DNA from: Engelhardtia mirabilis
GTDB lineage: Bacteria; Planctomycetota; UBA1135; GCA-002686595
Length of the DNA stretch: 64,000 nucleotides
Assembly (NCBI RefSeq): GCF_007748095.1
Contig: NZ_CP036287.1
Coordinates: 1,550,001-1,614,000 of the forward strand
Direction: 5' to 3'
Position 1 is the first letter of the stretch; the number at the start of each line of letters is the position of its first letter. Position numbers and translations under genes: made by a program. Positions 51,844 to 60,690 of this stretch are shown one piece after another. Below the pieces are notes generated by a model. It was not told the origin of the DNA, did no database searches, and saw only the letters and a program-made list of their open reading frames with translations.

Positions 51844-53172
51844 TCAGAAGAGGACCCGATGCGCGTCGGACAGGCCGATCCCGCAAGGCGCACGAGGGTC
51901 GAAAGCCGCCATCTGCACCGTCATCGACTGGCCGAGCAGCTCGGGTAGGACCGTGAAGGAGAGCCCCACGCCGCTCCCGGACAACAGGAACAGTGGGCTC
52001 GGCGCCGGCCCCAGCCCTCCGATCAGCTCGGTGAAGGTCCCCAGGTCGACCCAGATGGGCGTGTCGGTCCCGCACAGCCCGATCGGTGTCGGTGCGCCGA
52101 AGGAGGCAAAGGCCAGGAAACCTTCGCCGTCGCTCGGGTTGGTGGGGGAGTAGGCGCCCTCGGCGATGCCCGAGCAACTCGCGAACTGCGAGCACGGCAG
52201 GGAGAGGTCCATCGAACGAAACCGCATCTGCACCGTCTGCCCGACCGAGGCCAGGTGGTTGCCGGTCGGATCGGTGACACCATCGACATCCAGGGCCAAC
52301 TCGAAGTCCGAGCCGTTGCCAGGATAGTCGGAGAGGGTGCCGTGCAGCACGCCGGCGAGCTTGGCTTCGGAATCGAGGTCGCCGTAGGCAATGCGGAGTG
52401 CGTCGATACGCGCGTTGTTGGCTACGTCGAGCCGCACGGTCGAGACCTGCAGCGTCGAGAAGAACGCGGGGATGTCCAGCGACGTCAGCGAGGCATCCGG
52501 CGGACCGAGTCCGCTGATCCCGGAGGTCAAGTCGGTCGGGTTGATCCATGCATCCACGGAGGGCTCCGCGTCCAGAACCATGCGCGCGATCACCAGGTAC
52601 AGCGGGCCGCCGTGGAGGGGGCCGGTGGCTTGGAATCCCGCACAGTCGGCTCCACCGTTGCAGACCCGCGCTGAGACCACGCCAGACGCCGGCGCAAGCA
52701 TGACCTCGTAGCCGCGCGACGAATTGCAGGGGTCGTAGTTGCTGCGGTCGCGCAGGGAGATCAATGCCGAGTTGGAGGAGCCCGCAGTGCTTCGCATCAG
52801 GAACGAGAGCCAGATCTCGCCGCCGACCCACTCGGGCAGGCGCCGCACGTTGTAGCCATTGAAGTGGATCACACGCCCGAAGCCACGATTCGAGTAGTCG
52901 AGGTAGCCCGGGGTCGCGCCCATCTGCTCGGAGGCGACGTTCTCGATCTTCTCCGTCTTGTTCGCGAAGTTGCGGTGCCAGGTGCAGGGGAATCCGCGGC
53001 CCGTGCTGTGTAGCCACAGCTCGAAGCTCGTCTCGCCGGGGTGCACGTCGGTGCGGAAGTCGTCGGTCAGAAGTGTCGGCGCGAGCGCGGTCGGCCCGAC
53101 GGACGACTGGGGCGCGGAGTTGGCGGCGACGGCGAGCGTCAGGGCCGCAGCGAGAACGAGCGTGGCTCTCAT
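51844..53172 (-). CDS. Secreted protein, LamG/laminin-like, with C-terminal module
   Basis: A 442-aa exported protein (signal MRATLVLAAALTLAVAANSA). The middle (about 30-270) looks like a LamG-type or concanavalin-like jelly roll (TDDFRTDVHPGETSFELWLH, GGEIWLSFLMRS, GFGRVIHFNGYN), and the C-terminal 90 residues resemble the shared secreted module (FLAFASFGAPTPIG to GIGLSDAHRVLF). Several cysteines suggest disulfides. ATG 53172 is followed by the signal peptide; the frame is open from 53436, but that upstream part is not protein-like. The stop lies 19 bp from the convergent cytochrome gene. Function unknown. Confidence 0.75.
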   Translation of the reverse strand: MRATLVLAAALTLAVAANSAPQSSVGPTALAPTLLTDDFRTDVHPGETSFELWLHSTGRGFPCTWHRNFANKTEKIENVASEQMGATPGYLDYSNRGFGRVIHFNGYNVRRLPEWVGGEIWLSFLMRSTAGSSNSALISLRDRSNYDPCNSSRGYEVMLAPASGVVSARVCNGGADCAGFQATGPLHGGPLYLVIARMVLDAEPSVDAWINPTDLTSGISGLGPPDASLTSLDIPAFFSTLQVSTVRLDVANNARIDALRIAYGDLDSEAKLAGVLHGTLSDYPGNGSDFELALDVDGVTDPTGNHLASVGQTVQMRFRSMDLSLPCSQFASCSGIAEGAYSPTNPSDGEGFLAFASFGAPTPIGLCGTDTPIWVDLGTFTELIGGLGPAPSPLFLLSGSGVGLSFTVLPELLGQSMTVQMAAFDPRAPCGIGLSDAHRVLF

Positions 53173-53451
53173 GGGGGGGGCTCCGTGGTGTGGGTTCAAG
53201 GGGTCTAACGGCGATTTGGCCGGGACCGCATGGGATTCGTCGGGTGGCTCGCCCCTGTCAGCCGAGCGACGGAGGGCTCTGGGCCGTGCCCCGTGGACGA
53301 GAAACCGCCGCGAGGGGAGCTGTGGTCCCATATGCAACGAGCGACCTCCCAATCCACCGGAGGAAGAAACACGCGGCGGGGCCAGGGGTATAGTGGCCGG
53401 ACGCCTTTCGCCGAGCCCCTCGGGGTCGTCGCCCATTCAGGAGAACGACAC

Positions 53452-54531
53452 GTGGCCATCACCCTTGCCGCAGCCGCAGCCGCAGCCGCAGCCGCAGCCG
53501 CAGCCGCAGCCGCAGCCCTCGCGGTCGCGCCCGCCCTTCCGCTGGAAGAGCTGGTCGGACTCGAGTACCGCTCCTACCGGACCTGGAATATTCAGCTCCC
53601 GGCCCAGGCCTTCCAAAAGATCTCGGGCTCGATTCCCGTGGCCCACGCGGGTGGTTCCGGCTTCGCGGTCGAGGCGCGCTCCGGCGGCCTGGCGGTGGAC
53701 ACCGACGGCGACGGCACGCTGGAGAGCGTGATCGAGGGCGTCGAGGACCCCGCGACCCTGGAGCGCACGGCCCAGGTCGTCTTGACGGGAACCGACTTGA
53801 ACGGTGAACCCCTGCGCTACACCGCGCGCCTGTGGAACAAGGGCGACGGTTGGATGTGGGCCGCGGGTGGCGCGGTCGTCGGCACGCTCGAGGGCACCAA
53901 GATCACCCTGGTCGACCTGAATGGCAACGGGCGCTACGACGACGTCGGCGCCGACGCCATGGCGATCGGGACCCGCAAGGTGGCGACGTTCCTTTCGGAC
54001 GTCGCGCTGATCGGTGACAGGCTGATGACCCTCGTGGTGGATCCGGCGGGCAGCGAGCTGCGCGCCACGCCGTTCACCGGGCCGACCGGCGAGCTGGACT
54101 TCCGCTCGGAGCTCGAGACCAAGGGCAAGCTGCTGCAGGCGATCGTGCGCAGCACCGACGGCCGTCACTCCTTCGACCTGGCCGCGAGCCTCGAGGGCAT
54201 CGCGGTGCCGATCGGGACCTACGAGGTGGTCACCGGCCAGTTGGGCCTGGGCGCGGCCACGGTGCAGGTCGAGACCGGCGCCATGCAGCCCCTCGAAGTC
54301 AATGTGGCCGACACGACCGTTCTCGACTGGGGCGGGCCGGTGCGGGCCGAGTTCCAGTACGACCGGCAGGGCGACCAGGTGTTCCTGAGCCCGGACAAGG
54401 TCTGGTTCATCGGCGCCGCCGGCGAGCAGTACTTCGGCTGGAACCCGCGCGGCAAGTCGCCGGAGTTCACGATCCGCGAGAGGGGGCTGGGAACCGAGCT
54501 GCTCAAGGCCGTCTTCCCCGGCTCTTGTTGA
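53452..54531 (+). CDS. Secreted protein with microsatellite-encoded signal peptide
   Basis: A 359-aa exported protein. GTG start at 53452 with AGGAG (53439-53443) 8 nt upstream. The signal peptide core is a run of 17 alanines, 16 of them encoded by eight tandem GCAGCC units (53470-53517). The mature part is a soluble beta-rich protein with calcium-like loops (GLAVDTDGDGTLESVIEGV, LVDLNGNGRYDDVGADAM) and ends with FPGSC. No catalytic motif is seen. Length polymorphism of the repeat would change the signal peptide in steps of two alanines without shifting the frame. The frame is open from 53230, but the strong ribosome-binding site supports 53452. Function unknown. Confidence 0.75.
   Translation: MAITLAAAAAAAAAAAAAAAAALAVAPALPLEELVGLEYRSYRTWNIQLPAQAFQKISGSIPVAHAGGSGFAVEARSGGLAVDTDGDGTLESVIEGVEDPATLERTAQVVLTGTDLNGEPLRYTARLWNKGDGWMWAAGGAVVGTLEGTKITLVDLNGNGRYDDVGADAMAIGTRKVATFLSDVALIGDRLMTLVVDPAGSELRATPFTGPTGELDFRSELETKGKLLQAIVRSTDGRHSFDLAASLEGIAVPIGTYEVVTGQLGLGAATVQVETGAMQPLEVNVADTTVLDWGGPVRAEFQYDRQGDQVFLSPDKVWFIGAAGEQYFGWNPRGKSPEFTIRERGLGTELLKAVFPGSC
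53470..53517 (+). repeat. Hexanucleotide microsatellite (GCAGCC)8 inside a signal peptide
   Basis: Eight perfect tandem copies of GCAGCC (48 bp), each encoding Ala-Ala, in the hydrophobic core of the signal peptide of the gene starting at 53452. Because the unit is 6 bp, slippage cannot shift the frame; it only lengthens or shortens the alanine run. Confidence 0.95.
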
Positions 54532-54673
54532 GGCCGCGGTTTCGTACCGGCCGCCGTGAGCGTGCCGTCCAACACCGCGATCGAGATCGAGATGACCGCC
54601 AGCACCTGGGCATTCGGGGAGATTCCCGGAAGCTTGCGCCGGGGTGCGGCGTCCGACGCGGTGGCCCGCTAGT

Positions 54674-54789
54674 GTCCTGGATCCGAAATTCGGCGTCACT
54701 TCCCGGGCTCCGATCGCCGCTGGCGTCGTTGCGCCGAGCCAGCGTCGATCGGACCTCCGGGAAGTGACGCCGAATTTCTGATCCAGGAC
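54674..54789. repeat. Palindromic intergenic element, copy B (116 bp)
   Basis: Arms can be drawn as 35 bp (54672-54706 and 54757-54791) with one mismatch. The 116-bp segment aligned with copy A has the same length and about 92% identity. The compensatory T-A pair seen here corresponds to C-G in copy A, which supports a structured hairpin rather than chance palindromy. Confidence 0.85.
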
Positions 54790-54834
54790 ACCAGCCGAAG
54801 GTGCCGGGGGGCCACTGCGCCTCTGCTCGCAGCA

Positions 54835-54894
54835 CCGCCCGTCGAAGCACCGTTCGTCGTAGACCCGTCCGCCGAAGTACCGTCAGCCGAAGCA
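54835..54894 (+). repeat. 15-bp tandem repeat, four units, just before a start codon
   Basis: Units at 54835, 54850, 54865 and 54880, each 15 bp, with consensus CCGTCCGCCGAAGCA (2-6 differences per unit). The array ends 3 bp before ATG 54898. It is in phase with that gene and reads PPVEAPFVVDPSAEVPSAEAS, so it may be a coding remnant or a leader/upstream regulatory array. Confidence 0.7.
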
Positions 54895-54897
54895 TCC

Positions 54898-57276
54898 ATG
54901 GGGGCAATGTCGGAGCCAGTCGCCAGACGGCTGGCGCGGGGAGCACGCGTCGCGAGTCTCGTCCTGTGCGTTGCGGCTGCGGGCCGAAGCGCTCGAGCCG
55001 CCGCTCCCGGGAGCGCCCAGGTCCCGAGCGGAGCCCTCGGAGGTTCGATCCCGGTGCAGGTCGTCGCGGGGCGCTTGATCGTCTCCTGCGACATCTCGTC
55101 ACCCACGAACCGCCTGCCGGTCAACCTGCTGGTCGAGTACGAGGGGCTGCACGGGCTGCAACTCCACAACCGCGCCGCCGCGGGCCTGCGCGCCGAGACC
55201 GCCGACGGGCAGGCCGTGCCCCTGACGCTGCACTTCCCCGACTTCGACCTGTCCGTCCCGCGTCGCGAGCTCGGTGACGAAGACCTGTACGAGGACTTCA
55301 CCAAGTACCACTCGATCGAGCTGGGCGAGAACGCCCTGGTGGGCTCGATCGGCGCCGAGCTGCTGGAGCCGTGGAAGGTCACTTTCGACCTGGCCGCCGG
55401 CCGCCTCGACCTGGCGCCGCCCGGTTCGGCCCAGGCCCCGCCCTCCGGCCCGGTGATCGACGGCGACGGGTCGGTGACCGTCCCGATCTCGCTGATCAAC
55501 GACCGCGCCTGGCTGTCGGTGCGCTTCGGGGACGGCAGTCCGGGCGCGATGGCGATCGGTACGGGTCTGTACGACACGCTGATCGACCGCGTCGTCGCCG
55601 AGCAGCGCGGCGCGCCGGCGGGCGACATCGGCGCCCTGCGCGTGGGCAACATCGACCTGTGCGAGTACGTGGCCCTGCGGCCGGAGGACGTGGTCGAGGT
55701 GCACCCGGACGGAGTCGCGGGCGTGCTCGGAATCAACGCCCTCGAGCACCTGAAGGTCGAAGTGGACCGGGTGCGGCGCACCGCCCGCATCGAGCGCACG
55801 GCTCCCGCGGTGCCGGCCTCGATCGAAGCGGACCGGGCCTTCTTCCGCGCGCGCGCCGCCGAGGAGACCGGGCCCCTGATCGCGTTCCTCAACGAGTTCG
55901 AAGGCGCCCGGCTCGCGCCCGAGGCGGCCAAGCTGCTGCTCGACCTGACCCTCGACTTCGGCGGTGACGGAGACGAGATCGCCGCCGCCGTGAAGTGGAT
56001 CTTCGAGACGACACCCGAGGACCTGCGCACCACGCGCATGCTCGACCTGATGGTCGAGATGAGTGACCTGGGCGAGGACGAGGTGGTGCTCGCGGCCGGC
56101 GCCCTCGGCGTCGAGAGCGGCCGCGACGACCGCTACCCCAACGCGGTGCACGAGGTGCACGGACGACTGGGTCGCACCTTGATCGAGCGGGGCGAGCGCC
56201 GCGACGCCTGGCGCCACCTCTTGTCGGCGGCCTTTGGCCTGCCCGAGGACGGCCGCATCAACTACGACCTGGGTCGCTTCTACGAGCTCGAGGGTCGCAA
56301 CCAACGGGCCTTCTCGCGCTACGTGCAGGCCGTGATCCGGCCGGAGACCGGCGCGGAGGCGATCGAGGCCCTGGGGCGGGTACAGCCGCTGCTGGAGGAT
56401 GGCGAGGCCCTCTCGGTCGACACGATCGAGCGCATGATAGCGGGCAAGGTGCGCAACTTCGGCGCGGCCTCGCGCTTCGAGCCGGACCTCGAGCACCCCG
56501 CGCAACGCACGGTCCTGTGCGAGTACTTCACCAACGCCTACCTGGGCGACGAGACCGCTGGCGCGATCGGCGGAGCCCTCGGCAACGAGGGCCTGATCAG
56601 CCACTTCGACCCCGAGTACGTGGTGTTCCTATCGCACCACCTGCCCTCGCCCCAGCCCGACCCCCTGTGCACCTCCCTGGCGCGGGCGCGGGCGGAGTTG
56701 TTGGGCGTGGGCGATCCCGTGGTGCACGTCTTCGACGGGGGCGTGCGCGGCCCCGGCGCCGCCCGCTGGCGCCAGGCCGAGGCGGTCTACCAGAGCTGCC
56801 GCGAGCTGGCCCTCGCGCGGCTGACCCAACCCACCGACTTCCGCTTCGAGATCGGAGCCGAGGTCCTGGACGGGCGCCTGCGCGGCACCGTCACGGTCAC
56901 CGGACCCGAGCTCGACGACCTCGTGGTGCAGGTCGTGGTGGCCGAGAAGGGCGTGCTCTTCCCGGGCAAGAGCACGGTAGTCGTGCACCGCTGCGTCGCG
57001 CGGGCGGCGCTCACCGGCGACGACCTGGGCCTGCCCTTCACGCCTGAGGGCGGCGTGATGGACGTGGACTTCGACGTCTCCTTCGACGAGCTGGCCCAGC
57101 GCCAGGAGGACTTCCTCGAACAGCTCGAGGCGGAGGGCCTCGGCTCGGCCACGCCGATCTCGACCCAGATCGACCCGCGCCAGGCGCGCGTGGTGGCCTT
57201 CGTCTTCCGCCGCTCGAGCGGCGCCGTCCTGGGCGCGGCCCAGGCCGAGCCGAGCCTGCCCGAGGAGCTGCGTTGA
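54898..57276 (+). CDS. Periplasmic protein with two degenerate retropepsin-like lobes, helical repeat and thioredoxin-like domain
   Basis: A 792-aa protein with a signal segment (RVASLVLCVAAAGRSARA). Two tandem aspartyl-protease-like lobes follow (about 45-175 and 185-300): each ends in the family-like GSIGAELLEPWKVTFDLAAG or GVLGINALEHLKVEVD, but the catalytic DTG is lost (VEYEG and AIGTG), so they are probably inactive binding domains. A helical region comes next (about 320-520, TPR-like LGRFYELEGRNQRAFSRYVQ). A thioredoxin/Omp28-like domain (about 535-625: LCEYFTNAYLGDE, VVFLSHHLPSPQPD, VVHVFDGG) lacks CxxC. The 3' end overlaps the next gene (TTGA). ATG 54907 is an alternative start. It probably serves as an assembly or folding factor for the MoxR cluster. 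Confidence 0.75.
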   Translation: MGAMSEPVARRLARGARVASLVLCVAAAGRSARAAAPGSAQVPSGALGGSIPVQVVAGRLIVSCDISSPTNRLPVNLLVEYEGLHGLQLHNRAAAGLRAETADGQAVPLTLHFPDFDLSVPRRELGDEDLYEDFTKYHSIELGENALVGSIGAELLEPWKVTFDLAAGRLDLAPPGSAQAPPSGPVIDGDGSVTVPISLINDRAWLSVRFGDGSPGAMAIGTGLYDTLIDRVVAEQRGAPAGDIGALRVGNIDLCEYVALRPEDVVEVHPDGVAGVLGINALEHLKVEVDRVRRTARIERTAPAVPASIEADRAFFRARAAEETGPLIAFLNEFEGARLAPEAAKLLLDLTLDFGGDGDEIAAAVKWIFETTPEDLRTTRMLDLMVEMSDLGEDEVVLAAGALGVESGRDDRYPNAVHEVHGRLGRTLIERGERRDAWRHLLSAAFGLPEDGRINYDLGRFYELEGRNQRAFSRYVQAVIRPETGAEAIEALGRVQPLLEDGEALSVDTIERMIAGKVRNFGAASRFEPDLEHPAQRTVLCEYFTNAYLGDETAGAIGGALGNEGLISHFDPEYVVFLSHHLPSPQPDPLCTSLARARAELLGVGDPVVHVFDGGVRGPGAARWRQAEAVYQSCRELALARLTQPTDFRFEIGAEVLDGRLRGTVTVTGPELDDLVVQVVVAEKGVLFPGKSTVVVHRCVARAALTGDDLGLPFTPEGGVMDVDFDVSFDELAQRQEDFLEQLEAEGLGSATPISTQIDPRQARVVAFVFRRSSGAVLGAAQAEPSLPEELR

Positions 57277-58762
57277 GCGGCGATCCGAGTCGCGACCTCG
57301 ACCAGCTCGCCGCGCGCGCCACCGCGGCGATGCGCTCGGCCGCCTCGCGCGAGGGCCTGCACGAGGGCCTGCGTCGATCCTTGCCCCTGATCGCCGTGGT
57401 GCCGGCGATCGCGGCCGGGGTCGCCGCCCTGCGTTGGCAGTCGGGCGTGGCACCGGATTGGGTCCCGCCGGCGATCGTGGTGTTGACGGCCCTCGCCCTG
57501 CCGCTTGTCGCCGCTGCGACGGCGTCGGCCCGCGCCTGGACGCGGCCCGTGCAGCGTGACCAGGCGCTGGGCCAGGTGGATCGCCAGTTGGGCCTGAAGG
57601 ACCGCCTGGTCACCGCCGACGAGTTCCTGCGCTCGGGTCGCTCCGGTCCCTTCGAGCGCGCGGCCATCGCCGATGCGGCCGCGCACCTGGCGCGGGCACT
57701 GGCCCAAGCGGTGGTGCTCGAAGTGCGTCCTTGGAACGTCGCGAGACGGGCCGCGGGTTGCGGGGCTCTGGGCGCCGTCGCACTCGCTGCCTTCCTGTGG
57801 CTGGCCGCGCGCCCGGTGACGTCTGCCGGTGGCCTGCAAACCGAGGAGGTCGTCGCGGCCGCGGCCGGGCCCGCCCTGACTCCGGCCGACGAGCCCGTCC
57901 AGGACGAGCCCGAGCGCGCCGTGGCCCCGGAGGACGAGCGTCCCACGGATCCGCCCCGTCCGCGCGAGAGCCGCGCCGGTGAACGCCCAGCGAGCGCGCC
58001 CACGCCCGAGCTCTCCGACGTGGTCAAGGAGTCCGCCGGCAAGAGCGGCGCCGGCCGCTCGGCGGGTGCCCTGTCGTCGAGCTCCGCCAGCCAATCGCGC
58101 AGCGCGCCCTCGACCCAGGGCCAGGCCTCGAAGCCCAGCGAGCGCAAGCTCGAGGCCAAGCCCTCCCAGGCCAAGCGTCCCGAGCCCGAAGAAGCGCCCG
58201 AGCCCCCCGAGAGCAAGGAGGACGACGAATCCGGCGCCACCGCCGGCCGCGGCGCTTCGAAGGGCTCCAACAAGAACCCCACGGCCTCCGACTGGCGCAG
58301 CCGCGACCAGGTCACCAACGAGGACGACCAGGACATCGACGACGACGAGGACACGGCCGACGACGAGGAGGAGCAGGAGTCGCGCGGCGGTGTCCAGCCC
58401 AACCTGCGCGACCGCCGTCCGCCCGTCAGCCGCGACCTGCAGATCGGCTTCGGCAACCGCGCCAACCCCGACGCCAACGGGCGCGGCGGGCCGTCCCAGC
58501 CCAAGAAGTCCCGCGGGGTCGCGTCGTTGGTGTTGGGCGTGCCGATCCCCGATCGCGTCAAGGGACGCCCCGGTCCCGGGCCTACCAAGATCACCCAAGA
58601 GCGCATCGAACCCGAGGGCGAAGAGGCCGTCGCGATCGAAGCCAGCGCGCGCACGCCGCGCCGCGGCCCCGCGGGGCGCCTCTCCTCACCGGACCTCGAG
58701 CCGGCCCTGCGCGACCTGGTGCGCGCCTACTTCCTCACCTTGAGAAGCCACGAAGGAACTCC

Positions 58763-58766
<4 letters not shown>
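57273..58766 (+). CDS. Membrane protein with long acidic disordered tail (MoxR cluster)
   Basis: A 497-aa protein. Two hydrophobic helices lie near the N-terminus (LPLIAVVPAIAAGVAALRW and PPAIVVLTALALPLVAAATA) and one near residue 175 (GALGAVALAAFLWLAARPV). After residue 200 comes a long low-complexity stretch of Glu/Pro/Ser/Lys (e.g. SKEDDESGATAGRGASKG, DDQDIDDDEDTADDEEE). TTG start overlapping the previous TGA; its own stop overlaps the MoxR start (ATGA). I do not recognise a named family, but proteins of this shape occupy the same place in vWA/MoxR clusters of Planctomycetota as far as I recall. Confidence 0.7.
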
Positions 58767-59784
<1,018 letters not shown>

Positions 59785-59788
<4 letters not shown>

Positions 59789-60690
59789 AGGCGGCCTCCG
59801 AGCCGGCGCTCGACGGACTGTTCGACGCCGACTTCCTCGAGTCCGTCCAGCACCTGCGCGTGATCGCCAGGCGCGTGGCCCCCCGTGGTCGCTTCGCCGA
59901 GCAGCGCTCGCGCGACCGCGGACACGGCCTCGAGTTCCAGGACTACCGCCCCTACGTGGCCGGCGACGACCTGCGCGCCATCGATTGGACCGTCTACCGC
60001 AGGCTCGGCCGAGTCTTCCTGCGCCTGTTCGAGGAGCTCGAGGACCTGCCGGTCTACCTGCTGCCGGACGTGTCGCGCAGCCTGTGGCTGGAAGACCCGC
60101 CGCGGGTGCGCGCCGGGTTGCAGTGCGCCCTGGCCCTGGGCGCGATCAGCCTCGGCCACCACGACTCGGTGGGGCTGTTCCCCTTCTCGGACGACGTGGC
60201 CACCCTGCTGCGGCCCCAGGCCGGCAAGGCGCGCCTCTACAACCTGGCGGACCGTCTGACCGAGGTCGAGCGTGGCGGCGTCACCGATCTGCGCCGCAGC
60301 CTGTCGCGCTTCGGCGCCCTCGGCCTGCGCGAGGGCCTGGCGGTGGTGATCTCCGACTTCTTCGACCCCGGCGGACTGGCGGCGGTGACCGAAGCCCTGC
60401 GCGGCGTGCGCCACCGACTGCTGTTGGTGCAACTGGTGCGGGGCACTGACCGCACGCCCGCGGCGATGGACGGCGACCTGCGCCTGGTCGACTGCGAGAC
60501 CGCCGAGGTGCAGGACGTGTCGGTCACGCCGGCCGTGCTCGAGCGCTACCGCGACGCCTACGACCGCTTCGCCGACGGCCTGCAGAGCTTCGCCCGCAGC
60601 CGGGGCGCGGGCCTCCTGGCAGTCGACGTCGAGCGCCAAATCGTGCCCCAACTGGCCGAGCTCTTCGAGCAGGGGAGGTTCACGGTTTGA
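59785..60690 (+). CDS. DUF58 (vWA-like) protein
   Basis: A 301-aa soluble protein. The DUF58 signature RSRDRGHGLEFQDYRPYVAG, followed by DDLRAIDWTVYRRLGRVFLR, and LLPDVSRSLWLEDPPRVRAG is unmistakable; the vWA-like MIDAS is partly kept in DVSRS. It normally pairs with MoxR. GTG start overlapping the MoxR stop, and its TGA overlaps the next TTG start, so all three genes are translationally coupled. It probably presents substrate to the ATPase. Confidence 0.93.

Larger units (their letters stand above)
54532..54897. other. 366-bp intergenic region with two repeats
   Basis: Between the microsatellite gene and the cluster starting at 54898. It contains the second palindromic element (54674-54789) and a four-unit 15-bp tandem repeat (54835-54894). 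No coding feature is seen. Confidence 0.55.

Noticed and set aside
53470..53517. The GCAGCC tract as an assembly artefact
   Set aside because: It is in frame, precisely positioned in a signal-peptide core and preceded by a good ribosome-binding site, so a real microsatellite is more likely. Read-level evidence is not available here.
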